Origin: Treponema sp.
GTDB taxonomy: Bacteria > Spirochaetota > Spirochaetia > Treponematales > Breznakiellaceae
Assembly (NCBI GenBank): GCA_031284385.1
Contig: JAISZZ010000115.1
Coordinates: forward strand, 1-5,605
Length of the DNA: 5,605 bases
Direction of reading: 5' to 3'
Part shown: in pieces, positions 1 to 4,997 of the stretch
Numbering within the stretch: the first letter of the stretch is position 1
Layout of the letters: every line of letters begins with the position of its first letter
The notes under the pieces: model-generated
The model's database searches: none
Seen by the model: only the letters and a program-made list of their open reading frames with translations
Told to the model about the DNA's origin: nothing
Translations under genes and position numbers: made by a program

Positions 1-51
1 GCAAACTTTGCGGCGGGGTATCATGTAAGCGTTGCATTGTTTACGAGGTTG

Positions 52-72
52 AGTTTGCGCTACGCGCAAACT
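52..72. repeat. Short perfect hairpin, AGTTTGCGC module
   Basis: AGTTTGCGC (52-60) is followed by a 3-base loop and its exact reverse complement GCGCAAACT (64-72). The window's first bases (GCAAACTTTGCGG) look like part of the same motif. A related stem, GGAGTTTGCG with CGCAAACTCC, occurs at 903-912 and 935-944, so this is one copy of a dispersed palindromic module. No T-run follows, so it is not a typical terminator. Confidence 0.75.
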
Positions 73-76
73 ATAA

Positions 77-99
77 GACTAACCGCTATGCGGTTAGTC
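77..99. repeat. Short perfect hairpin, AACCGC module
   Basis: GACTAACCGC (77-86), loop TAT, then GCGGTTAGTC (90-99): a perfect 10-bp stem only four bases after the preceding hairpin. A close relative (AACAACCGC-ATA-GCGGTTGTT) occurs at 948-968, again just after an AGTTTGCG-type stem. The same pair of modules in the same order on both sides of the transposase remnant indicates a repeat family rather than chance. Confidence 0.75.
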
Positions 100-233
100 C
101 ACGTTCTGTAAGGAAATTATTTAACTGTGGAGATTTGCGAAACAAACCCGTCTACTACCATTTTTTGTTGACGTTACCAATTCTCTCTCGCTCTAAAGGG
201 CGGAGGAGCAGACCCATAAGCACTAACTTATAT

Positions 234-280
234 TTGACAAGTAATCGGGTTAATGCTATGCTGTAAAAAAACACCGGAGG
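234..280 (+). promoter_or_regulatory. Consensus sigma70-type promoter plus Shine-Dalgarno of the decayed transposase
   Basis: TTGACA (234-239), an exact 17-base spacer and TATGCT (257-262) form a near-ideal housekeeping promoter. A strong Shine-Dalgarno GGAGG (276-280) lies 8 bases before the ATG at 289. The frame from that ATG stops after seven codons, whereas a transposase-like frame opens at the ATG at 300. The signals are therefore intact while the gene they served is broken. Confidence 0.7.
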
Positions 281-288
281 TTTATATT

Positions 289-797
289 ATGCCGGCATCA
301 TGCCGACGATAGCTCAGTTGTTGCCGTTGCCCGGAGAGGATTACGAGCGGAAATGTATCGATCCCGGAATTATAAAGCGGATGGTGTGCGAAAGGCGTTG
401 TTAGCTTGTTTCTTTTCGCTGTAATTCGTTTACTGACCACACTTTATAAAGCTATTTACCATGAGCGCAAGACTTTTCACCCACTACCGTTTTCGCCGTG
501 ATCCCTGATAAAACACGCATTCCAGTGAGAATTTGTGTTAAGCGCAAGGACGAATAAGCGTGTGAGAAATCCCGGAAAAGGCTTGAGTGCCGGGCATCGC
601 GCAGAGGCAACACCCTGCGGGAAAAGACTGTGTTATTCAATGAATTCATCGTGGTTGCGACATCGCTTACGTCTTCGGTTAGCGCTGAAGAAGTCCTTGA
701 AACATACCGCCGGCGTTGGCAGGTTGAGATACATTTCAAGAGATTGAAATCCATCCTTGATATGGGCGATTTACCTAAGAAAACGCTGATTAAATGA
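289..797 (+). pseudogene. Decayed IS4-family transposase remnant
   Basis: Fragments of one transposase can be read on the + strand. The frame from ATG 300 reads MPTIAQLLPLPGEDYERKC and continues to a TAG at 402-404, resembling the N-terminus of IS4-type transposases as I remember them. A second frame, open from 465 apart from a TAA at 555-557, runs to a TGA at 795-797. It contains YRRRWQVEIHFKRLK, an exact match to the IS4-family signature Y-x2-R-x3-E-x6-K that carries the catalytic glutamate, followed by KSILDMGDLPKK. The middle of the protein, where the first two DDE aspartates would lie, is missing: the remnant spans about 170 codons where the family usually has 350-450. Frameshifts, an in-frame stop and an internal deletion make it non-functional. 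I saw no terminal inverted repeats or target duplication, so the IS boundaries are unknown. Confidence 0.8.
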
Positions 798-849
798 GTC
801 CCCGGATTTGGATGGTACTGGAAGACCGCTTAAGCGGACTGAAAAAGTA

Positions 850-985
850 GGGGGGACGGAATAACCGGCGTAGCGGTTGCCCCCCCCCCATCAACACCTG
901 CTGGAGTTTGCGGTAAGCAGCGCGTGCGCGGCGGCGCAAACTCCGAAAACAACCGCATAGCGGTTGTTCGCGTAGCCGGTTATTC
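850..985. repeat. Composite nested palindromic element with G6/C10 tracts
   Basis: An outer 11-bp perfect inverted repeat, GAATAACCGGC (859-869) and GCCGGTTATTC (975-985), encloses two inner stems: GGAGTTTGCG (903-912) with CGCAAACTCC (935-944), and AACAACCGC-ATA-GCGGTTGTT (948-968). A competing local hairpin at the left pairs G6 (850-855) with part of a C10 run (880-889) around AACCG (863-867) and CGGTT (874-878). Just outside lies the perfect 12-base palindrome CCGCTTAAGCGG (826-837). The inner stems are relatives of the hairpins at 52-72 and 77-99. I see no coding potential. It is most likely a REP/MITE-like intergenic element; its function is unknown. Confidence 0.7.
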
Positions 986-1012
986 ATTCTTCAAAAGTGT
1001 ATTCTAAATCGT

Positions 1013-1068
1013 CCACGGATTACGCGGATTTTTTATACACAAATCCCAACAATCCGTGTAATCAGTGG
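1013..1068. repeat. Imperfect 18-bp inverted repeat upstream of trpF
   Basis: CCACGGATTACGCGGATT (1013-1030) and AATCCGTGTAATCAGTGG (1051-1068) are reverse complements at 16 of 18 positions, separated by a 20-base AT-rich loop. One of the two mismatches would be a G-U pair in RNA. Motifs of the ATCCGTGTAATC kind recur between genes of various environmental bacteria in my recollection, so this is probably a dispersed repeat. No T-run follows the right arm, which argues against a terminator or attenuator. Confidence 0.65.
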
Positions 1069-1137
1069 TCATCTGGCGGTGTGATTCTCCCTATGCTAGG
1101 ATAAGACATCCTGTGAACAATCAGAGGTATTTACGCG

Positions 1138-1755
1138 ATGAAAATCAAGATATGCGGACTATTCCGTGAAGATGATATCAATTATGTAAACGAGGCGGCG
1201 CCGGACTATATTGGATTTGTATTTGCGGACAGCAAACGGCGGATAAGTCTTGAAATGGCGCGAAAACTGCGGTCAAAACTTGCTGCCGGCATAATTCCGG
1301 TGGGCGTGTTTGTAAATGCCGGCATAGATGTAATTGAAGCTTTGTATGCAAACAATGTGATAAGTGTCGCGCAGCTACACGGCGGCGAGGAGGAAAGTTA
1401 CATTGCCCGCCTAAAGGCCATGTGCGGCATACCTGTCATAAAAACCATACAGTACGCCTCATCCAACGGTGAATTGGCAAATCTTGATACGGCAGCCGAT
1501 TTTTTTCTGTTTGACAGCGGCAGCGGCTCCGGAAAAAGTTTTGATTGGGGTTTGTTGAATTTTACAGGCGAATCCAAAAAACCGTCCCGCCCGTGGTTTT
1601 TGGCTGGAGGAATCAACCTGAAAAATATAGCGGACGCTGTTTCGCAAAAACCTTATTGCGTAGATATTTCAAGCGGGGCGGAAAGCGGCGGAATAAAAGA
1701 TCCGCAAAAAATAAAGCGGCTGGTTGAAATTGTGAAGGGATTAAAGCAGGGGTAA
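1138..1755 (+). CDS. trpF: Phosphoribosylanthranilate isomerase
   Basis: TrpF catalyses the Amadori rearrangement of N-(5-phosphoribosyl)anthranilate to CdRP, the third step from chorismate to tryptophan, in the cytoplasm. The 205-residue length is normal for the single-domain (beta/alpha)8 enzyme. Visible family landmarks are KICGL at residues 4-8 with the general-base Cys6, IGFVF and SKRRIS (25-37), QLHG (79-82), LFDS with the general-acid Asp126 followed by a Gly/Ser-rich stretch and FDW (124-137), LAGGIN (155-160) and the phosphate-binding VDISSGAES (175-183). Both catalytic residues are present, so it should be active. The ATG is preceded by AGAGG (1123-1127) with a 10-base gap; TATGCT at 1092-1097 could be a -10 element, but no good -35 accompanies it. 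No other trp gene lies in the window, so trpF stands apart from any trp operon here. Its 3' end overlaps the convergent PHP gene by 15 bases. Confidence 0.96.
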   Translation: MKIKICGLFREDDINYVNEAAPDYIGFVFADSKRRISLEMARKLRSKLAAGIIPVGVFVNAGIDVIEALYANNVISVAQLHGGEEESYIARLKAMCGIPVIKTIQYASSNGELANLDTAADFFLFDSGSGSGKSFDWGLLNFTGESKKPSRPWFLAGGINLKNIADAVSQKPYCVDISSGAESGGIKDPQKIKRLVEIVKGLKQG

Positions 1756-2610
1756 TCCTTGCAAAAATGAATCGTCTATCAAACGACCGCCGCCTGTGTA
1801 CCCCAGACGGCGGTCGGGGCGTTTTTCACCATGAAAATCGCTGCCCGCTGTGATAAAAAGCCCAAGTTCCCTACCGAGACTTTCTAAACGCCGGCAGACG
1901 CGCAATGTCGCCGCCGGATGCCATGCCTCAATTCCGTCCAGTCCTTGTTCTTTTAACTCGGCTATGATACAGGGTAGTTTACCCCATGAAACGTACAGAG
2001 TCGTGGGATGGGCAAGCGTGGCAATACCACCTGACGAGTGAATCGCGGCGGCGGCTCTGGCAAAGTCTGAGCCGGTTTTTCGTATGTAAAGAGGTTTACC
2101 CCTACTCAAAAAACGCTCGAAAGCCGCTTTTATGCTTCGCGCCTTACCCAATTTGATCAAATAACGGGCAAAATGCGGCCTACCGATGCAAACGCCCTCC
2201 GCCATACCGCAAAGCTCGTCATAGTCCGCATCGATGCCTTCTTCGTGCATTTTTTCGATGATGAGCAGATTGCGCCGCGTCCGCTCCAGTTTGCAATCCG
2301 CCATAAGTTGAATAAAATCAGCCGAAGGCGATTTTATTCCCAATCCCAACAAGTGAAATTCACGGGAGGGCTTTTCTGGCTGGGACGGGGTTTCCGCCGC
2401 TTTGTACTGCCAGTTAATATCTATCTCGACACCGGCTATAAGTTTGATACCGAAACTGTCCGCCTCGTCTTTTGCCTCTGGTATACCGTCTATTGTGTCG
2501 TGATCTGTCAGCGCAATAACGTTTATATCACAGGAATAAGCGGCGCGTATCAGATTGCGCGGTGTCAAATTGCCATCGGACGCGGTTGAGTGAGTATGCA
2601 GGTCTATCAT
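1741..2610 (-). CDS. PHP-domain metal-dependent phosphoesterase (YciV/TrpH-like)
   Basis: This 289-residue protein is a complete PHP-fold hydrolase. The metal-binding pattern is full: HTHSTASDG (His5, His7, Asp12), TDHD (His37), GVEI (Glu62), FHLLG (His86), GRPHFA (His146), LAHP (His201), EAWHP (His231) and GSDFHG (Asp258, His260). Length and motif order match the COG0613 class, whose characterised members include E. coli YciV (once called TrpH, now RNase AM), a 5'-3' exoribonuclease, and a 3',5'-nucleoside bisphosphate phosphatase. The exact substrate cannot be decided from sequence. An insert rich in Pro, Ser and Lys (about residues 68-84) precedes His86. Its ATG overlaps the stop of the upstream zinc-ribbon gene (TAATG), implying translational coupling. 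It converges on trpF with a 15-base overlap and no intergenic space. The first methionine is well placed, since the conserved HTH motif begins four residues later. Confidence 0.92.
   Translation of the reverse strand: MIDLHTHSTASDGNLTPRNLIRAAYSCDINVIALTDHDTIDGIPEAKDEADSFGIKLIAGVEIDINWQYKAAETPSQPEKPSREFHLLGLGIKSPSADFIQLMADCKLERTRRNLLIIEKMHEEGIDADYDELCGMAEGVCIGRPHFARYLIKLGKARSIKAAFERFLSRGKPLYIRKTGSDFARAAAAIHSSGGIATLAHPTTLYVSWGKLPCIIAELKEQGLDGIEAWHPAATLRVCRRLESLGRELGLFITAGSDFHGEKRPDRRLGYTGGGRLIDDSFLQGLPLL
1784..1826 (+). terminator. Candidate trpF terminator lying inside the convergent PHP gene
   Basis: CGACCGCCG (1784-1792) and CGGCGGTCG (1808-1816) form a perfect 9-bp GC-rich stem, with an extra CTG/CAG pairing inside the loop. 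The sequence then reads GGGC GTTTTT, with T5 at 1822-1826. It starts 28 bases after the trpF stop. The gap between stem and T-run is longer than ideal. Because the bases also encode the RPDRRLG region of the PHP protein, part of the symmetry may be coincidental. Confidence 0.45.
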
Positions 2611-2936
2611 TACCGCCGTCCCGTTCTGCCGCGGCGTTTGCCCACCAAGCAGTTTTCGCAGCCTTGTATCCGCACCTGTGACTTACCGGGTCGCTGCCAC
2701 ATATAAGCTACAAGGTATTGAACCTTAGAAATTTCTTCACCACAGACAGGGCATAACCGTTGTCGTTCTCCGTTAAGGCAGAATCTACATCCTGAAATAT
2801 GCAAGAGTCTGTAAGGCTTGCCGCTTGGCGGAAATATTTTTGATTTAACATTATCTCCATCCTTAAAACGGGCGGCGCATATAGGGCAAGTTTGAGCTTC
2901 ACCGCGCACCCCCTCAGCAGGAGTATCTTCAATCAA
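2610..2936 (-). CDS. Small protein with two tandem zinc-ribbon-like modules; start uncertain
   Basis: Eight cysteines occur in four CxxC pairs: CPIC, GCRFC, CPVC and GCENC. From the TTG at 2936 these are Cys17/20, 50/53, 62/65 and 93/96. The spacing is CxxC-29-CxxC, then 8 residues, then CxxC-27-CxxC, so the protein looks like two copies of one metal-binding module. Between them lie basic and aromatic stretches, and the C-terminus is very basic (GKRRGRTGRR), which could suit nucleic-acid binding; that is inference. I do not recognise a characterised family, though similar uncharacterised proteins occur in treponemes as I recall. The start is unresolved. The open frame extends back to an ATG at 3125, but that would overlap groEL by 88 bases and run through its terminator. 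The only usual starts after the groEL stop and before the cysteines are TTG at 2936 and GTG at 2909, neither with a good Shine-Dalgarno. An ATT at 2981 would give an N-terminus ISFFSKRR. The gene is coupled to the PHP gene by TAATG. Confidence 0.75.
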   Translation of the reverse strand: MIEDTPAEGVRGEAQTCPICAARFKDGDNVKSKIFPPSGKPYRLLHISGCRFCLNGERQRLCPVCGEEISKVQYLVAYMWQRPGKSQVRIQGCENCLVGKRRGRTGRR

Positions 2937-2981
2937 TTGTGAAACAGGTTCAATAACACGGCGTTTTGAAAAAAAAGAAAT

Positions 2982-3015
2982 AAAAAAATCGCGGCCAAAA
3001 AAGATGTGGCCGCGA
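2982..3015 (-). terminator. Strong intrinsic terminator of groEL
   Basis: Read on the minus strand, TCGCGGCCA (3015-3007) and TGGCCGCGA (2997-2989) form a perfect 9-bp stem with a 9-base loop, followed at once by seven T residues (2988-2982). It begins 22 bases after the groEL stop codon. No T-run follows on the + strand, so it acts in one direction. It should isolate groEL from the zinc-ribbon/PHP pair, which would need its own promoter or read-through. Confidence 0.92.
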
Positions 3016-3037
3016 CTCCCAACAGAAAGTTCAGGGT

Positions 3038-4681
3038 TTAGTAATCCATACCGCCCATGCCACCCATACCGCCGCCCGGCATAGCGGGCGCTTCCTTCTT
3101 CTCTGGAATATCGGTAATGGCACATTCCGTAGTAAGCAACAGGCTCGCTATTGAAGCGGCGTGCTGCAAAGCTGAACGGGTAACCTTGGCCGGATCGATG
3201 ATACCGGATTTAACCATATCGACCCATTCCTCTTTTGCCGCATCGAACCCAATACCGGGTTTTTCATGCTTCGCTTTATCCGCTATTATACCCGCATCAA
3301 GTCCGGCGTTTTCGGCGATTTGGCGAATAGGTTCTTCCAATGCACGTTTTACAATTTGGAAGCCCACACCTTCATCCCTAGTATATTTGGAGAGATCGGC
3401 CTTTTCCAGTACGGGTATGGCCTGAATCAAAGCCAGTCCGCCGCCGGGAACGATACCTTCCTCAATAGCGGCGCGTGTAGCCGAAAGTGCGTCTTCCACT
3501 CTGTGCTTTTTTTCTTTCAACTCGACTTCAGTTGCCGCGCCTACATTGATAACCGCGACGCCGCCCGCGAGTTTTGCGAGCCTTTCCTGTAGTTTTTCGC
3601 GGTCATAGTCTGATGTAGTGTCCGCAATCTGCGCCTTTATCTGGGCAATCCGGTCTTTTATGTCCTTATCTTTGCCGGCTCCGTTGATGATAGTCGTGTT
3701 ATCCTTGTCTATTTTGATGGTTTTTGCCCTGCCAAGCTGAGAAATATCAGTGTTTTCAAGTTTAAGACCAAGTTCTTCAGTAATCACGGTACCGCCGGTC
3801 AATATTGCAATATCTTCCAGCATGGCCTTGCGTCTGTCGCCAAAACCGGGCGCCTTAACAGCGCAAGTGCGGAGAGTTCCGCGCAAACTATTCAAAACTA
3901 ATGTAGAAAGAGCTTCGCCTTCAACATCTTCCGCGATTATCAACAATGGTTTACCGCTTTGAGCTACTTTTTCAAGCAGTGGCAGCATATCTTTCATCGG
4001 TGAAATTTTTTTATCATGGATGAGAATGTAGGCATCATCATATACGCTCGTCATCGTGTCACGGTCTGTAACAAAATAAGCGGAGATATAACCACGGTCG
4101 AACTGCATACCTTCAACAAATTCGATGCTTGTCTCCATTGTTTTGGACTCTTCGACAGTTATAACGCCGTCCTTTCCAACTTTTTCCATAGCATCCGCGA
4201 TTGTGTGTCCAATTTCAGAATCGTTATTAGCGGAAATTGAAGCAACATTGGAGATTTCTTCTTTGTCTTTAATATCTTTTGAATTTTTCTTAATTTCTTC
4301 GACAGCGATTTCGACAGCTTTATCGATACCGCGTTTCAGTTCGATTGGTGTCATACCTGCTGAAACTGATTCCAAACCTTTTTTTACGAGTGCGTAAGCC
4401 AAAACGGTAGCGGTTGTAGTGCCATCGCCGGCTACATCATTCGTTTTTGTAGCCACTTCTTTAAGTAGCTGAGCGCCCATATTCTCGTATGGGTCAGACA
4501 ATTCTACTTCTTTGGCGACAGAAACGCCATCTTTTGTTACGGTAGGAGCGCCAAATTTTTTATCCAAAAGAACGTTCCGGCCTTTTGGTCCCAGTGTAAC
4601 CTTAACCGCCCTGGAAATTTGCTCAACTCCTGCCAACAGCTTCCGGCGTCCTTCCTCGTTGAACAATAACTGTTTTGCCAT
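3038..4681 (-). CDS. groEL: Chaperonin GroEL (Hsp60)
   Basis: GroEL forms a double-ring tetradecamer that folds cytoplasmic proteins with ATP and the GroES lid. The 547 residues match the usual length and are collinear with the family: the ATP pocket [12 protein letters not shown] (29-40) and GDGTTTA (85-91, with Asp86 equivalent to E. coli Asp87), the apical-domain MQFDRGYIS (192-200) and [11 protein letters not shown], the [17 protein letters not shown] segment containing the ATPase aspartate, and a Gly/Met-rich tail ending GGMGGMDY. The ATG is well supported: AAGAGGAG at 4697-4690 lies 8 bases upstream and the N-terminus begins [10 protein letters not shown], as in treponemal homologues. 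No groES precedes it, and no CIRCE operator (TTAGCACTC-N9-GAGTGCTAA) is seen upstream, so HrcA control is not supported here. A strong terminator follows. It appears intact and single-copy in this window. Confidence 0.99.
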   Translation of the reverse strand: MAKQLLFNEEGRRKLLAGVEQISRAVKVTLGPKGRNVLLDKKFGAPTVTKDGVSVAKEVELSDPYENMGAQLLKEVATKTNDVAGDGTTTATVLAYALVKKGLESVSAGMTPIELKRGIDKAVEIAVEEIKKNSKDIKDKEEISNVASISANNDSEIGHTIADAMEKVGKDGVITVEESKTMETSIEFVEGMQFDRGYISAYFVTDRDTMTSVYDDAYILIHDKKISPMKDMLPLLEKVAQSGKPLLIIAEDVEGEALSTLVLNSLRGTLRTCAVKAPGFGDRRKAMLEDIAILTGGTVITEELGLKLENTDISQLGRAKTIKIDKDNTTIINGAGKDKDIKDRIAQIKAQIADTTSDYDREKLQERLAKLAGGVAVINVGAATEVELKEKKHRVEDALSATRAAIEEGIVPGGGLALIQAIPVLEKADLSKYTRDEGVGFQIVKRALEEPIRQIAENAGLDAGIIADKAKHEKPGIGFDAAKEEWVDMVKSGIIDPAKVTRSALQHAASIASLLLTTECAITDIPEKKEAPAMPGGGMGGMGGMDY

Positions 4682-4764
4682 GATTTTTACTCCTCTTCAT
4701 TCCTAACCTGCCCCCGTTGCTAACAGGACAGCGTCAAACGCGGGACACGGTTTGCTTTATTTTG

Positions 4765-4825
4765 ATTATATGCCGCCAGACGACGACTTATAAAATACAA
4801 TGCCTATAATCCACAAAAATGTCAA
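4765..4825 (-). promoter_or_regulatory. Candidate groEL promoter elements
   Basis: On the minus strand there is a perfect TATAAT (4770-4765), 83 bases before the groEL ATG, whose -35 at a 17-base spacing would be the weak TTATAA (4793-4788). Further upstream is a perfect TTGACA (4825-4820), but at 17 bases it meets only CATTGT. The two good hexamers are too far apart to belong to one promoter, so there may be two overlapping promoters or only one may be real. No CIRCE operator and no clear sigma32-type pattern were found. Confidence 0.4.
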
Positions 4826-4860
4826 GCCCCCGCATTGCCGAATAATTAACCTAACCAAAA

Positions 4861-4879
4861 TCAGACCACCGGGGTCTGA
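4861..4879 (-). repeat. Small hairpin, TCAGACC/GGTCTGA
   Basis: TCAGACC (4861-4867), a 5-base loop and GGTCTGA (4873-4879) form a perfect 7-bp stem. Read on the minus strand it is followed by TTTT (4860-4857), so it could be a weak terminator for minus-strand transcription entering from the right, or a small repeat or operator upstream of the groEL promoters. Its minus-strand 3' arm also contains the TGA that ends a short minus-strand frame starting at 5016. Confidence 0.5.
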
Positions 4880-4997
4880 CCATATTCCTGACAGAAGCCT
4901 TTTTCACCATACTTTTTTTCCCGGTTTAGTTTCAATATCTGCCCAACCGCCTCGTTCAGCATCCGGTTCATTGGGGCAGGCTTACTTTGGCAACGTA

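Noticed and set aside
535..747. Plus-strand open frame of 70 codons
   Set aside because: It is an out-of-frame shadow of the transposase C-terminus.
452..754. Minus-strand open frame of 100 codons
   Set aside because: It is antisense to the transposase remnant, whose + strand carries the exact YREK motif; the minus product has no recognisable features.
790..987. Minus-strand open frame of 65 codons
   Set aside because: It consists of the palindromic element and the poly-C tract in translation; it is rich in Arg and Gly, with no supported start signal.
1013..1137. Possible trp attenuator, T-box or riboswitch upstream of trpF
   Set aside because: No T-box motif, leader peptide with Trp codons, or terminator with a T-run before the ATG; only a loose inverted repeat and a 5-bp AGGAT/ATCCT hairpin are present.
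1..1137. CRISPR array or tRNA gene in the gene-free left region
   Set aside because: The repeats are palindromic modules without regular spacing, and no cloverleaf with T-loop GTTCRA or CCA end was found.
2610..3125. Full-length version of the zinc-ribbon frame starting at 3125
   Set aside because: Its first 29 codons lie inside groEL in another frame and the next ones translate the groEL terminator, so this start is very unlikely.
3057..4706. Several plus-strand frames across groEL
   Set aside because: They are antisense shadows of a long, highly conserved gene, with no independent support.
4682..4860. CIRCE operator upstream of groEL
   Set aside because: No TTAGCACTC-N9-GAGTGCTAA or near match on either strand.
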